DNA of 64,000 bases from Heliocidaris tuberculata (Eukaryota; Echinodermata; Echinoidea; Camarodonta; Echinometridae). Under the pieces are notes generated by a model. That model did not search any database. It worked only from the letters and a program-made list of their open reading frames with translations, and had not been told where the DNA came from. The translations under genes were made by a program, and so were the position numbers. Positions 26,206 through 39,269 of the stretch are shown one piece after another (within the stretch, counting starts at the first letter, position 1; each line of letters begins with the position of its first letter). The stretch is from contig CM046850.1 of assembly GCA_025618425.1 (NCBI GenBank), positions 5,580,520-5,644,519 of the forward strand, read 5' to 3'.

Positions 26206-26563
26206 TATGAGATTGAATTGTGAAGGAAACTGTCTCAAAGCGATTGGGAACGGTTGATTATATAGCACACAAGACTTGGTGTATGCTGTAATGTTTTGGA
26301 TTCACCAAAATGATAAGAAATTGACGCAATTCTGCTGAGAGTCACATGCACTGCACACAGAAATGTGTATATGGGACTACACACAAATGTTCGGCCCGAA
26401 CATTTCAACTGTTTCTTGTCATATTTTGAATGTGAGAGCATTTGAAGAGCAATCCTGTTCAGGGGACATATCTACTATGATAATCTTCCAAACTGACATA
26501 AAAAGAATGGGAAAGCTCACAAATTTTTTTTTTACCTTTCCCAGAACTCAAGCTTCCCTTTAA
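26206..26563 (+). repeat. Dispersed ~360-bp repeat, family B, best preserved copy
   Basis: Runs from GAATTGTGAAGGAAACTGTC to AGAACTCAAGCTTCCCTTTAA. It matches 13061-13415 in reverse almost end to end and the copies at 3.05 and 51.13 kb more loosely. Two internal GGGAAxGG blocks near opposite ends make weak inverted termini. No coding content. Confidence 0.85.
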
Positions 26564-28720
26564 TAACATGAATAAGCATACATTCTTACGGACTGCAGTA
26601 ATGTCATTCCATAATATTATTAGCCATACACTTTGTGTTACAGATTATCAGTAAAGTTAAATTTTGAAATCATAGCTTTAGTTTAAAGTTTTTTGTGATG
26701 CACTACACATGTTATTATGCAAAGCTATAGACTCTTTAGATATTTAGGAAATTGATATTAGGATTATATTGGTTTTGAATAATACAGAAGAGATCCAGTT
26801 GGTTCGTTTTTATATATAAGATTTTATTAGTTTTCATAGTTTAATTTTTGAAGTAATACTTGATTTGTATTAATACTTTATTTAAAAGCGCAAAACAATT
26901 TTCATTTATAGGACATTTGTAATATTTTTTGATATTTATGTCAATGAAATTATGCGATCGTAACAGATAGGTTTTAGATAAATGAGTAAAATATTTGGAG
27001 ATTTTTAAATCAATCAATTAACGATCATGTTGATGAAGTAGAGGAAAAGAGAACAGAAGTAAATGGTCGATTTTGTTTACATTTGAATATACCAAGATTT
27101 AGCAATGAATTATTTACGTTATCTTTCTTCTTCATAAAGCATGTTAGTAGGACTTTCTCTTTTACCAAAAAGTACAAACTCCTCAAACAATTAAGCATGA
27201 CCCTTCCTATTGGTTAATTGGAATTCATTTGTCAAGTTTATGACCTGACTTAGTGCTAGCTCCTTAAACAGTTAAATAGCTCTGAATGGAAAGATCCTGT
27301 CTTTTCACCTGACAGTTCTTGATCCGAGTCAAGGGTCCATGGAAGAGCCCTCAATCGATGGGAAGTGTTTGTGGAAGGCATCAAACTAAATACTCTCTCA
27401 TCGCAGAATTGAGACCAGGCCATGATATACCAATAATCGACTCTCGTGGATTCTCCGAGTTCACGCCAATTATGCTTAGTCCCGTGTATTCAAATTTGTG
27501 TTGGTATTGTTACCTGCGGATTCACCTTTTGTGCTCGATTTGAACACGTAGAGGTATGCTTTGTCACTGTTGTGTTAAGGGGCATTTGTGGCGTAAAGCC
27601 CCCACTAAGGATAAGGAGGGGTTAATTAAGACACCTTTGACGGGTCTACCGGAGGGGGTAAAGTGTCCAGAGTAGGGGATGCGATTGTAAAGTCAAAGCC
27701 CAGCTTTAGAAAGCAGTGTTGGGATATCTCTCTTGATTGATCGTCATCTGAAGGATCCATATGTCAAAGCAGTCCACGATGGAGTAGATCTTTAAGGGAA
27801 GGACATCCCACTTTAAGGTGCCGTGGAGTCTCGTTCTAGCTTCACTCGTCGGGCCAGCGGTTAGCGCGACGCCATTCACCACTCCAGCTTCCCCGCGGCG
27901 CCGCACAATGACCGGCAGAATGCGCAATGAAGTACCGATTCGTTACACTGGTGCAGTCTTTTGAAAATTATCACTCATTTGTGGCAAAATTCGTGCCTTT
28001 TCACAGACCTTCTAATTGTAAGGGATTACGCACACGCAAAGTTCCGCAATCAGACGTATTTGCTTAGTCCGTCTTTATGATGTAGCTGTGTGGACATGGG
28101 CTCTTGGTGTGTCCATGCATGCACAATCAGCCGATATTCCTTTTTTTTTCTCACCTCAAACGCTACACCATCGAAACGGCGCTTTATCATCCAACCCCAA
28201 GTTCAGCATCAATAACATGACCTTGAATTCGCTTCATTTCACTCATTACTAACCTCAGTGCCAGTCGCTCCATCAAAACATATCACGCGCGTCATAATAG
28301 ATTAATCGCCAGCAACCAACGTAACCACCGGTTGGCAGACTATAACGCTGGGAGAGGACTTTAACGTTTCGGAGGAGAAAAAGAAAATCCTGAAGACGCA
28401 ATTTAGAACTGTCTTGCTGTTCCATTATTCTTCATCTCGGTCTAAAGCTATTAAAATCAACACGATAAGGACGAAGTCTAAGCGGTCTTTACAGCGGATC
28501 ATTAACACATTTAATAAATTGAATCTGGTTGAAAGGGGGAAAAAATCAAAGTCCTTCCCCCGCTTTCTAAGTCTCATTATCCTAAATCTCTCTCACCTTA
28601 TGCCGACCTTGATGTAAAGACTGAATCAAAGGGTATATGAATGGACTTAACTTATTATCCTTGCTTATCCTCTGTCTCACCACGTTATTTTTTTTTCTTC
28701 AAAGAATCGTCTTATCGAGG
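26564..28720. other. Intergenic; low-repeat GC-balanced island 27.3-28.65 kb
   Basis: From about 27300 to 28650 the sequence lacks microsatellites and recognisable transposons and is more GC-balanced than the rest of the desert. Two TCF/LEF-type sites (ATCAAAG at 28545-28551 and 28625-28631) lie 80 bp apart. A cis-regulatory role, perhaps for Zic, is a guess; no exon is recognised. Confidence 0.35.

Positions 28721-28721
<1 letters not shown>

Positions 28722-28812
<91 letters not shown>
28722..28812. repeat. (TA)n followed by a ~30-base T run
   Basis: About 30 TA units then a T homopolymer, immediately next to a SINE fragment on the minus strand. Confidence 0.95.
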
Positions 28813-28818
<6 letters not shown>

Positions 28819-28869
28819 TCACACATGAACGCGCTGGTTTCAATATGCCTATAGCACTTCATTTATTTG

Positions 28870-28993
28870 ATGTACGATAAAAGAGCAATGTAGATAAAAT
28901 GCCTTGCTCAAGGGCATAAGTGCCGTGCCGGGGATCGAACGCCCGATCCTCGCTTCTCCAGTCAAGCGCCTTAAGCCACTGGACCACGGCACC
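28870..28993 (-). mobile_element. tRNA-derived SINE, 5' (tRNA-like) part
   Basis: Read on the minus strand from 28993, the head GGTGCCGTGGTCCAGTGG has a good pol III A box (TGGTCCAGTGG). CGTTCGATCCC is the B box, and GCACGGCAC closes the acceptor-like stem (28920-28993). The adjoining body AGGGCATTTTATCT-type sequence (minus strand) is shared with the SINE at 63.2 kb. It carries a single TTAA at 28971-28974, which serves as the empty site for the MITE inserted in the 63.2 kb copy. Confidence 0.75.
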
Positions 28994-30556
28994 TCCAAAA
29001 TATATGATATTATCGGTAATACGGATAAATCGATGTGGTAACGATCAGTTCACGCGAGTGAATATTTTTACACATTTCCACACTAAATTTATGAAGAAAA
29101 AAAATATATCGAAACTAAAGAGGGAAGAAAACCGTTCAAAAGAAATGCAAAAGCATGTAACAATGCACAAAAGCTTGTAATAGTTGTTATGAAGATGTTT
29201 ATATTTTACGTTATCATTTTTAATGCAGATACAAATGCAAGTTTCATACAGTAAAATAATACTTTGAAATTCATTACGTTCCTCTTCTTTAAAAGTGGTT
29301 TTCAAAAAAGTAATTCCAAAGAAGTACTTTTAACACTTAATAATATGAAGAGTTATAGACGTTTTTGTTTTCCAAAGACATGTATTGATTGGAAACTCGT
29401 CAGAGACTTGTATAACTAGTCAAGTGGGGAACACTTATTTCCCAGTTCTATCTTTAACGAGGCTTCTTCATGTTTTAGCCTGTTTGTGTTATCAGCAATA
29501 CCAGATTTCGTTCTTTTTCTGAAATATTATCTGAATATGTTGTGTATTCTGAACTTTTATTATTGTTTTGTTAAATAGGAATGATAAAAAACGAAAGCTT
29601 GAATCAATTCAACCGATTATCAAGCAAAAGACATTTATTTTCATGGTATACGTACGAAAATTTTATCTGTAAAATAAATGATAACAAGAATGTTAAAGAA
29701 TAACAAAATCAAATATCAGATTTTAAAAAAATTGCTTGTAACCTTGACGGGCACTGCGATCAAAATAGAATGATTTGCATACATCTCAGAAATAGATAAC
29801 AGAAAAAATGCCATACTAAAGATGTGCATTTGTGCAGGCGCGGTTGGTCCAGCACAGGGTCTATGTTACAACAATAAGCAGCGTAGATTAACAGTGTTCA
29901 GAGGGGAGACAAATCAAAATGATATTAATTGGGCGTTAACATAAACATGGAAACCTATGTGGCCTTGAGGCCTTTCCTCAACAAGAACACAAAACAAACA
30001 CCAATACACACCTCTGAATCAAAAGCCTTTTCATCAGAAAGAGTTTGAGACTATAGAGGGAAATGGTAGAGGGACACGAGGAATTGTAAAGGCAGCAACG
30101 ATTACTGAAGACAAGAACGAGGACCGTGACCTTTTAAGTGAAGTTCAGCTCTCATAGTGTTGGATTAATTCGGCATATTATCACGAGAAGCATACGAGTG
30201 CAAGTAGTTGGAAAATGTCTATTTTGATGGTATGGTTATGACGGAGGCAGACCGGCGCCAGTGCTCTACCCTTCATTACATTTCCTATTCCCTCTCTGGT
30301 CTCAGGTCTCATCTGTTTCAGTCCTATTCACGAGTCCCTATTCCAAACACACTCGAAAAGCCGCGATTCACTATCAAGGCTACCGCTTTTTATATCCTTT
30401 TCTTTAGCGATTTCACGCCACCGTAGTCCCAAATCCCGATTTGTAATTGTGAGCGAAGTCACAGACTTGGCAAGTTCCCCCCCCCCCCCCCCGACATACA
30501 TGTATTTTTTTTTCGTGATATTTTGCTTCCACTCTTTGAGTATTGAATGCAGATAG
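28994..30556. other. Intergenic, nothing recognised
   Basis: AT-rich; no exon, RNA gene or transposon terminus that I can support. A C run lies at about 30478-30492. Confidence 0.4.
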
Positions 30557-30817
30557 TAGCGGCGTAGCGCGGGTGCTGCAATGGAGGGGATACTAGGGTC
30601 ATTTGGGGTTGGGGGGGGGGGGGAGGGTGCACAGGTCTTACTCGGGGTGAAATACGAGAGAGGAAGGGTCTCACCATCTTCTTTCCCCATTACCTCCCTC
30701 CTCCACATTTATTTCTCTTTCCCTCCCTCTCTATATTTCTCTCTTTCATACTGGTTTGTGCCTTTTTGTGGGTGGGATGGGCGTGTCTACCCATGCTCCC
30801 CCGTAACTACGTCGCTG
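30557..30817. mobile_element. hAT-type MITE
   Basis: The left end TAGCGGCGTAGCGCGGG pairs with the reverse of the right end, CAGCGACGTAGTTACGGG. The 8-bp flanks GCAGATAG (30549-30556) and GCTGATAG (30818-30825) match at 7 of 8 positions. Internal G runs (about 30611-30623) and pyrimidine stretches; no coding capacity. Confidence 0.7.
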
Positions 30818-30837
30818 GCTGATAGCTTGGAAAATAA

Positions 30838-31012
30838 AGTGAGAGAGAGAGAGATAGAGAGATGGAGACACAGAGACACATAAAAAGAAATAAAGAAAGA
30901 TAGATAAAATGTTCAATAGATAAAACGACAGAGAGATATAGAAAGAGAGAGAGAGAGAGATAGAGAGATGTAGAGAGAAAGAAGGGCGAGAGAGAGAGAG
31001 AGAGAGATTGAC
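30838..31012. repeat. (GA)-rich purine tract
   Basis: GAGA and GATA-type simple repeat, about 175 bp. Confidence 0.9.
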
Positions 31013-31449
31013 ATTCAATAAGTTATTCACCCGAATCAAAATTGAATGGAGGTGTCTCAGTTGATACCTGAAACAGTTGTATCATTATCAATTGTAGATC
31101 AAGCCCATCGTTCCATTATCCTTCTATAGGGCAGGTGAGGTAGAAGTCGACTGTGATTCAGGCGCTATAGATCGTAACATTTTGATAATGGAACAGCATA
31201 ATTGTCTATTTTGCTTGTATCAGAATCGACTATTTCCAATGAAAATACATGCAAGCATTAATGGACAAAGATTTAACTAAAATGACGTCACGTCGTTAAG
31301 ATGTAAGAGTACAAAATAGGACCTAAATTGATCCTTGGGGTACACCAAAAATTTTATTTTAGAATAATGGATTTTACATTTTACCAACATTTACTGTTTA
31401 CCGAATAATCAGTTTTTAGTAAACGAGCTTAAAGTAATTCAATGCCCCT

Positions 31450-32000
31450 TTTTTTACATTAAACACGATCGCAAAAACTTTCGAGAAATCAGCTAAGGGG
31501 CAATTTCAATACCCTATTGTACGTCCAATAGAAATCATGTCCTGATGACGTAATACGTCATTGTAATGATCGCACATTTCAACAGGTGATGGACAAGTCT
31601 TTGCGATCGTCTTATCATCATTATTCTTAGATAATTGATAGCTTCAGTTCGAGAAAAAAAAAATTTTGGTCAGTATCACGTGACGTACTATATGAATCAA
31701 ACTGATTTGTCAAATGACCTGTACTAAAGTCAGACTGTTTGTTATAAAGAGAATAGTATTCTGTCATTATCAATTTTGTTTACCATTTTCCATAAAACAC
31801 GATAACAACTAATTTCGAAAAATCAACTCAAGGCAGTTTCAATAGCCCTATCTATCACCTTTAGAAATGTGCGAACATTACAATGGCGTATTACGTAATC
31901 CGAACCTGATTTCTATGAGCAGTACAATAGGCCTTTGAAATTGCCCTTGAATTTAATTTTCGAAAGTAGTTTTTATCGTGTTCTAACCTCTTTTACTCTT
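31450..32000. repeat. Foldback repeat with three related half-units
   Basis: The arm 31450-31595 is an inverted copy of 31845-32000 (landmarks TTTCGA, GGGCAATTTCAA, CCTATTGTAC, TAGAAATCA, ACGTAATACG, CATTGTAATG). A third partial half at about 31785-31868 repeats the left arm directly (TAAAACACGATA, TTTCGAAAAATCAACT). The result is a nested hairpin structure. The TIR ends are not clear enough to call a superfamily. Confidence 0.7.
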
Positions 32001-33664
32001 ACTGCTAACGTTTCGTTTCTAGATTTGTGAACGATGCTAAATTCAAATAATACCTCATTAACTTTGTTTCACACAACAAACCGATTTCCAAAGTTAAAGG
32101 AAATTCGCCTTTTTAAAAATTTTACGAAATGTAAAAAAAATTATGTAATTTACTCAATCTCATGAAAAAGGAATTATTGTAACTTGAAAATCATGTTACC
32201 TTTATGCTTTCACATCTTATCTAAGGAAATATGTAAAAAAAATATCTTTAATTTACTCAACATTGTTTGTATTGTTTTGAGATATTTAGATTACTTGATT
32301 TATGCTTTAAACGTTGATATGCATTGAAAAAAACATAAACAGATTTCCTTGACATAAATATCGAAGAAAGAGTAAATACTCAGGAGTCAAATAAAAACAC
32401 CACAGGAGCCAAAAATTTGGACTGACGTTTCGGTCAAAGACCTTTATCAAAGTAAGAATGAAAATAAACAATCAGATGCAAGAAATGAAGAAGACGCATA
32501 AGTTGCCATATCCCCCCCCCCCCCCCCTTGACATAGCCGTTTTACCCTGATCCCTGGAAGCAAAGTTGTTTCTAATCTAGAATGACTTCGCTTTGAAATG
32601 GAATTAACTGGAGATAATACTTAACACAACATCAGCATAAGACTATTTTGTTCAGTACATACAAGGAAATATTTCACATTAAATCTTTAAACATAAAATG
32701 ATACTTCAAGTGTTTGTTACTTTTAAAATTGCATCCCATGATATAAGATAAATATCAATATTTAAAAAGAATGTCTTTGATTTTTCAAATATAACTTTTA
32801 GGACTATACTGAATATGTTTTAGATTTGTTTTGTAAAAAAAATAAAATCGCCTTATGATTTCATGTTACATTTCACTCTTGTGTAAGTCAGTACTTTTTT
32901 TGGGGGTGGGTGGGGGGCTACGAAGTGGGATTGTTTTCGAATACAGTGTCCCATAAATAGAAACGAAAAATATATGGTCGTTAAAAGAGAAGTCAAAAGA
33001 GCGAAAAGAATACTCAAAATAGAAGACTGATGCTGAAAATTGAAAATGAGGGAAACTGTTTGAAAAGAAGAATCGGTTAGCCCAATTGCGCCTTCTCGCT
33101 CTCTATGGTCGAGCAGCTTCAGCGACACCTAGGTCTCTCGAGGTGTTAAACCGGGCAGGTGTCCGGGTAATACTCGCTCCTCGGCGCGTGGACCAAAACA
33201 CTCGTCTTGTCGGCTTAGAACCAGCTACAATGGTCTCATTTAATACCCATTTTACGATATCGTTTTGAACATTCTTTTTTTTCCCCTCTCTCTCCCTCTC
33301 TCTCTTTTGTCTTTCCTTCTTCCGCTTCTACATTTTTTCTTTTTCTCTGCATCTTTCTCTGTTCTCTCTCTCTGTTTTTCTTTTATGTCGCTTTTACTTT
33401 TATTACTGATCTTTCATTCTAGTCTAGTTCTTTCTTTCCATCTCTGCCATATCTCTACCACTCTCTCCTATCTTTCTTTGCATGTCTCCCTCTTCCTCCG
33501 CTTTCCTCTCTCCCTCTCCATATCTCCTGCCTCCTCCCTGCTTCTCTCTATCTTTCAACAATATTTTTCTGCTGTCTTCTAGTTTTATACCTTTAAATTT
33601 TTGTCTTCTTTATCCATTCCATTCCCCCATAAGTTAAATCAGTTTTAACTTATAGTAGTCCTGG

Positions 33665-33695
<31 letters not shown>

Positions 33696-36060
33696 ATACG
33701 GGTCATTGAGACCAAACATCAACCAAAGATGTGTGGCTCGATACACACGCGCATCTCCTACTGTGCGCAATGTTTGATGACCCAGTGGGCCTCAGCACTT
33801 AAACAGAGGGATAAAGCTACACAAAGTCAAGCTTGAATCTCGGACAAAGTAGATTTTGCCTCTCTTACAAGTGCCCAGGAAGTGACACATCTCTTTATTC
33901 CTTTTTGCTTCTAAGTCATGTAACTCCATGGCCACGTTTTATAAAGACTTGGGTTTGGTCCGAATCGATCGCAAGTCCTCCAATGAAATTGTAATCTTCC
34001 ATCTCTAATGCACAGAGCTGCATTTCGATATAAATCTTTAGTTAAGGTAAATTACGATGGAAGTCCTAATTAGGGGCGTTGATTCTAGGAAGGGCTAATT
34101 CCTTAAAATTCCTTAATTCCTTAAAATGGCCCCTGGTCCTAGTTTATATGCCTATCGAAATTAAATATCAAGTTGATCGTGTTGAAGATTTTGGCCGGTG
34201 GCCTTCTTAAAATGTACGGTACCCCCTCTAATCAAGAACTGTGCAAGCTAGCTATTTTTTTTAAATGTCTGTAAATATGAATTTAATTCAATAAAAAAAA
34301 CTGTCTTGATGTATTTAATCATGTAAAACTAACGAATTGAGTACATGGGAATATCATTCAATAAACTTCTGAGTATTAAAAACTTTGTTTTGTTGGCTTT
34401 ATATTGAAGAGAAAATGGAGATCAAGTACCTCTGTTACAGCAGTCAAAGCCGGTCAAAGTGATTGTTAACATGGTTAAGGAGTGAGTGAGGGGAGAGGAG
34501 GGGGTGCGAGCAACGGTGGAAGGGGGTTAACAAGGGGTACAAAAGGAGGATGATCCGATTATTGATCCTTGTCTATTGTGGTGGATTCATGCTCGATTGA
34601 AGAAGGTGGTGGAAATCGGCTTGCTACTCCTCCCAGAGTCTTTTATACGGCGAGGTGAGTGAAGGCTTTAATTGGCAACAAACAAATAAAAGGTTAGGGG
34701 TGCTTAGGCCCGTCTCGACAAGGACCCCTTCACATCTCATAATTATCTTCATTTCCTGAACTTAGCCTCTCTCTCTAAAATGCTGAGTGGTTACTAGAGT
34801 GAAGATTCACCTTTCTTTTTAAGGAGCACTGTAAAGTAATCGATATTCACTCTTAAACAGGCAACTCCCGGGGATTGGAAATAGAGTGAAAATTTACTTT
34901 CTTTTTAGAGATAAATGTTGATTTTTTTTTTTTGTATGTCCAAAAAGTATTTATCTATACCTGGAAGGGAAAAATATTATATGATAATGATGAGGTAAGA
35001 AGAACGAAGCACGAATGCTAAAAGTTGTCTAGTGGTAAAGTATAGATAGAAAAGTGGATCCCGAGGTCCGAGCCCCTGGCATAAAAATAACTTCCTTTTA
35101 TATTAAAAAATTAAACCCTATCGTTGTATCCTTTTGTCAGTCATGAGCGTCATTTGTTTTCCGTGTAAGAAGGCTTGAATGGCTAATAATTGCTGTTCAA
35201 CTGTTTATAATGATTATGATCCCCCCCCCCTTTTTTTTTTTCTTATTTTCCACTAGGACATTTCAATTTTAGATATTTGCCTTGTACTAGTATTAGATAC
35301 AACCATTCAAATTCTAATACACATTGAGTTGCATACTGGAATTCTTCAGCGTTTGTATGTTCTCTCTGAATCTTAACTGTTTGTGAAATTTAAAAAAAAA
35401 GCATTATTATATAAATAATTTTGGTATGATGACGCCCCCTCTGATAAAATGAAGGAAAAAAAAATCATCAAACTTAACATAAACATAAAATAACTCAGAA
35501 CACTCTCTTCATTTTGACACCCGAACCGAGCTTGAGCCTCTAACATTATATTTATGGGTCGAGAAGCCATAACCAACATTGGGCATGTAATTCGTCTAAT
35601 GATCTGTTCACACTCATCAGTTCATCTCTCCCGTGTAAACGAACCCCTGGTGAAGGCCATGTCATTGCGATGTATCTTCTATAGACCTAGACTTGATTTG
35701 CGGCTTTGAATGGGTGGTCCGAGGATGTGACTGGACCCAGGATCGTCTTGCGGTCCACACAATAGGAACAGGACCAGGAATTGACATCCTCATTTAGGAC
35801 CGTATTCATAGTTCAAGGTATTTAGATCTGTCACTCAACTCTTAGCCTTCATTATGATCAGTTCACGATCCGTTAGTCTAGTCTTTATTTAGGTCGTATT
35901 GAACATCAGCGCCCAGTGACAGCTGAAATAGTTCACTGACAAATTTTAAAACACGATTGACGAGTTTGTTTCCTAAGAGAAACAGTTTAAGTGTATTTTA
36001 ACCGCATGGGAGTATCAGAGAAAGACAGAATTATCAAACTTTGTTCATCCGAATATTTAA
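32001..36060. other. Intergenic, only low-complexity tracts recognised
   Basis: Contains a C run (32513-32527), pyrimidine-rich stretches (33275-33570), a T run (33665-33690) and a C/T run at 35221-35241. The segment at 35028-35080 faintly resembles a tRNA (CTAGTGGTA and GGTCCGAGCCC) but is too degenerate to call. No exon recognised. Confidence 0.4.
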
Positions 36061-36067
36061 ATCTGCC

Positions 36068-36137
36068 TGTTATTATCTTTATTGATATTATCATCATTAT
36101 CATTATTATCATCATCATCATTATCGTCATCATCACT

Positions 36138-36169
<32 letters not shown>

Positions 36170-36172
36170 TAT
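36068..36172. repeat. (ATC)n triplet tract, imperfect
   Basis: ATC/ATT triplets with occasional GTC and ACT, about 105 bp; poly-Ile and poly-Met frames across it are artefacts. Confidence 0.93.
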
Positions 36173-37763
36173 GACTAGTAAAATTTACCAATATCGACTA
36201 CACATATGGATAAATAGGTTTAAAAATAGCATGTGTGTGCAACTACCGAATCACTTTTGTTTGCACACAATTACATTTTGAGATAGATTTGGTTAACACT
36301 CTGAGCATGCTGAGTGCGTGCGTGTGGGAGTGAGGGAGGGTGTGTGAGTGTGTGTTTGTGTGTGTATGTGAGAAAGAGAGAGAGAGCGAGATTAAGTGTC
36401 AAGAAAAGGAAAAAGAAAAGTTCATTTTTAAAACATAAAGGGGTAAAACATTAATATTTTTAAAATGTCTGAATAGGTGATAAATATAAGGAAAACCGTT
36501 GAAATTGACTTTTTCACAAAGTGAAGCATTATTTGCGTTCGTTACAGAAATATTGATCGGCGCTACGGAAGTTTCGACCACAGATACCGATATCACCACT
36601 CCGTTTGATTATGACGTAACGCCCCCAAAACCCTTGAAAGTAGGTTTTTCAAATTCTCCCACGGGGAAAGATTAAGCTTTATATAAATCACTCTTATTGT
36701 GAGAACTTGTCTCTATTTCCTTTTGTGGTAGATGAATAGCTCTGTCATTCTTGGAGGACTAACAAGCGAATTGTGTTAATTGTTAACTTGTATCTGCTCC
36801 TGATTGTATAGATCTCGTTTGATGACAAGACTCAAATTGTGAATATATCGCTGATCTTTTTTTTTCCTTCTGTATTCCGACTGATCGCACTCGAGGTTAA
36901 AGGGACAGGGATTATAGTGAGTTGAAAAAAAAAACATGCCACTTGACATTCAAAACATTCAAAATGAATGACACAATACCTATCACTTAATTATCATTCA
37001 TCGGAATGGTTATGTCCAGCAAAATGATTATTATTTACTTTGCTAAAATAGGTTTATCATTTTGTTGTTAATGGTTGCTTTATTCGTCATTTTTGGCAAA
37101 CCTACGTAAAAGAAAATGAGGTGAAATTGTTTGAATAATGTGTCCAAATTACATGTTAGGGACGAAATATTTTCTTTGGCATATGTGTTCCGGCTATATT
37201 GTTACCAGTAATGCTGTGCGTCGCCTTTTCGTCGTTCGGTTTGTAAAATATTAAATACTACCTTTAAATTTCCACGAAGGGTTTATTTACGTGTATCTCT
37301 CTCGTTTCGCAGTGGGCTGTCAATTTGAAGAAGAAAAGGGAAGGGAATCAGCGCTTATTGTGTGTCGAAGTATCGGATCAGCCTCGTTTACAAAGTGATG
37401 ACAGCAGAACAACACTAATTTGACACGCATTTGAGGGCGCTTTACCACCAATTGATTGATGCTCTTTATAGGGAACGACGAAAGAGAGAGAGAGAGAGAG
37501 AGAGAAAGGGGGGGGGGGGGGGTATAGGGAGAGGGACTGAGGGATATAGTTTATTAATGTATATAGCTGATAAAAAGTGAGATGTTCATCGGAAATCATG
37601 GTTGGGAAACTTCTTTTTTTCTACATGTTTTCAGCCAGGCGGAATTTAAAATAAGCATATGTATAAAAGGATTGGTCAAAATAGCCAATGTGTTGGTGAA
37701 TATGTGTCCGACAAAAAAATTGGTCAAAATCAATCAAAATTTGGGTATATTTTAACCAATAAT

Positions 37764-37801
37764 TTGGTAATATTGACCATCATATTGGTCAATATTACCA
37801 A
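37764..37801. repeat. Perfect 16-bp hairpin within ATTGGT-rich DNA
   Basis: TTGGTAATATTGACCA (37764-37779) and its exact reverse complement (37786-37801) flank a 6-base loop. The surrounding 37665-37815 is studded with TTGGT and ACCAA words in both orientations. Confidence 0.8.
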
Positions 37802-37866
37802 TCTTCACCAATATTTTTTTTTTTTTCTTCAGAAAAGCAGGATGTTGATAATAAGGATATAGGTGG

Positions 37867-37893
37867 CTTTTACGATGGATGATGGATGATGAA

Positions 37894-37946
<53 letters not shown>

Positions 37947-38150
37947 GGGGGAAGAGGAGGAGGGGGAGGAGGAGGAGGAGGAGGAGGAGGAGGAGGAGGA
38001 AGAGGAGGGTAGGTGGTGCTGGTGTTGTTGATGCTGTGTTGATCATGTGGTGGTCACGGTGGTGGTGATGGGGGGGGGGGTGGTGATGGTGATGGTAATG
38101 GTGATATGGTGATGATGATGTAGAAAAGAGAGAGAGAGAGAGAGAGGGGG
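37867..38150. repeat. Compound microsatellite (GAT)n-(GAG)n-(GGT)n-(GA)n
   Basis: Successive blocks: GATGAT to about 37946, GAGGAG to about 38008, GGTGGT/GATGGT to about 38120, then GA and a G run to 38154. Confidence 0.93.
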
Positions 38151-38929
38151 GGGGTGATAAAGATAGAGAAAAGATATATGTTGACAAATCTAGACATAGT
38201 CTAGATTCTGTCCGTTTTTTTCTTGTGTGTTTTTTTTTCTTATTTGGGTTCCCCTACGCTTCTCTTTCTTCACACAGAGCGCAACCCCCCACTAATCGCG
38301 CAATCTCCAAAATTTCACCAGTCGAAAAAAAAACGAAAAAAAAAAACGAGCGAGGGTGGCGATCGACGGGGTAAAGGACTGTTATTGTGTTAGCGATCGT
38401 GCGATACGGAGACAGTCCAGGCAGTGGACTAATGCTGGACTAATCTAGACAAAGAGAATGACAGAGAAGACTTAGTGCTTAGCTGCCACATTTTCATGAC
38501 CTATATCAGGATGGATGGATGATTTGAGCAAAGGAAACAGGATAAAAACCTCTCTCTTCCTTCGTCCTTTTTTGTTGGAAGCAAACATCTCATTAACCAA
38601 CCCCGAAGCCAGTAATAATATCACTCCATCTCACATTCTGAAACTCCACTCCCTTCAGATGGTTCGAGGTTGGTCGTGTTTCGCTGGTTCCCCATTGTAC
38701 TAACAAACGAAAGGTGTGGATTACATAAGAGGAGGGGTCATCTCTTGACATCAGAGGGGGACCGCCTTCCACTGGAATGCAACTCTCGTCTAGACCTAGA
38801 TCATCTTAGTCTTAATCAAAGACCGGCTTCTTTTTTCACAATACCATCATTATCGTCATAACGATCCACAATTATCTTTTTAAGAAGTGGAATCATTATA
38901 TAAATTAAGATTTTTGTATCGAGAGCTTG

Positions 38930-39248
38930 CCCTATATAATAATAATAACAATTATACACTTTATTTATATTACGTTTATACTACATTTATATCGCGCACG
39001 TATCCATCCCAGGGGATGCTCAAGGCGCCTACAAAGTACCATTATTACCCTGGCTTTAGCCCAGCTGCCCTAAGGCGCTGAAAGCATTCAAGGAATAAAT
39101 TCCTACCAGGTATCCATTTACTACACTTGGGTGGAGAGTGGCAACTGTAGATTAATGTCTTGCCAAGGGACATTAGTGCCGCGGCGGGACTCGAACCGCG
39201 AACCATGAGATCCACAGTCCGGTGACGTATCCGCTAGACCACGACACC
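38930..39248 (-). mobile_element. tRNA-derived SINE, near full length
   Basis: On the minus strand, from 39248, GGTGTCGTGGTCTAGCGG supplies an A box, and GGTTCGAGTCC a perfect B box; together they form a tRNA-like head of about 73 bases. The body continues to an (ATT)n-like tail at 38937-38950. It is related to the copies at 28.9 and 63.2 kb. The acceptor and anticodon arms do not fold as a normal functional tRNA, so this is a SINE and not a tRNA gene. Confidence 0.8.
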
Positions 39249-39269
39249 AATATGATTTGCTCACTCCTC

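Noticed and set aside
28920..28993. Functional tRNA gene on the minus strand
   Set aside because: Same reason: tRNA-like head of a SINE.
35028..35080. tRNA-like segment (CTAGTGGTA and GGTCCGAGCCC)
   Set aside because: Too degenerate, with no closing acceptor stem seen.
39176..39248. Functional tRNA gene on the minus strand
   Set aside because: The A and B boxes are good, but the anticodon and variable arms do not fold normally and the sequence is continuous with a SINE body.
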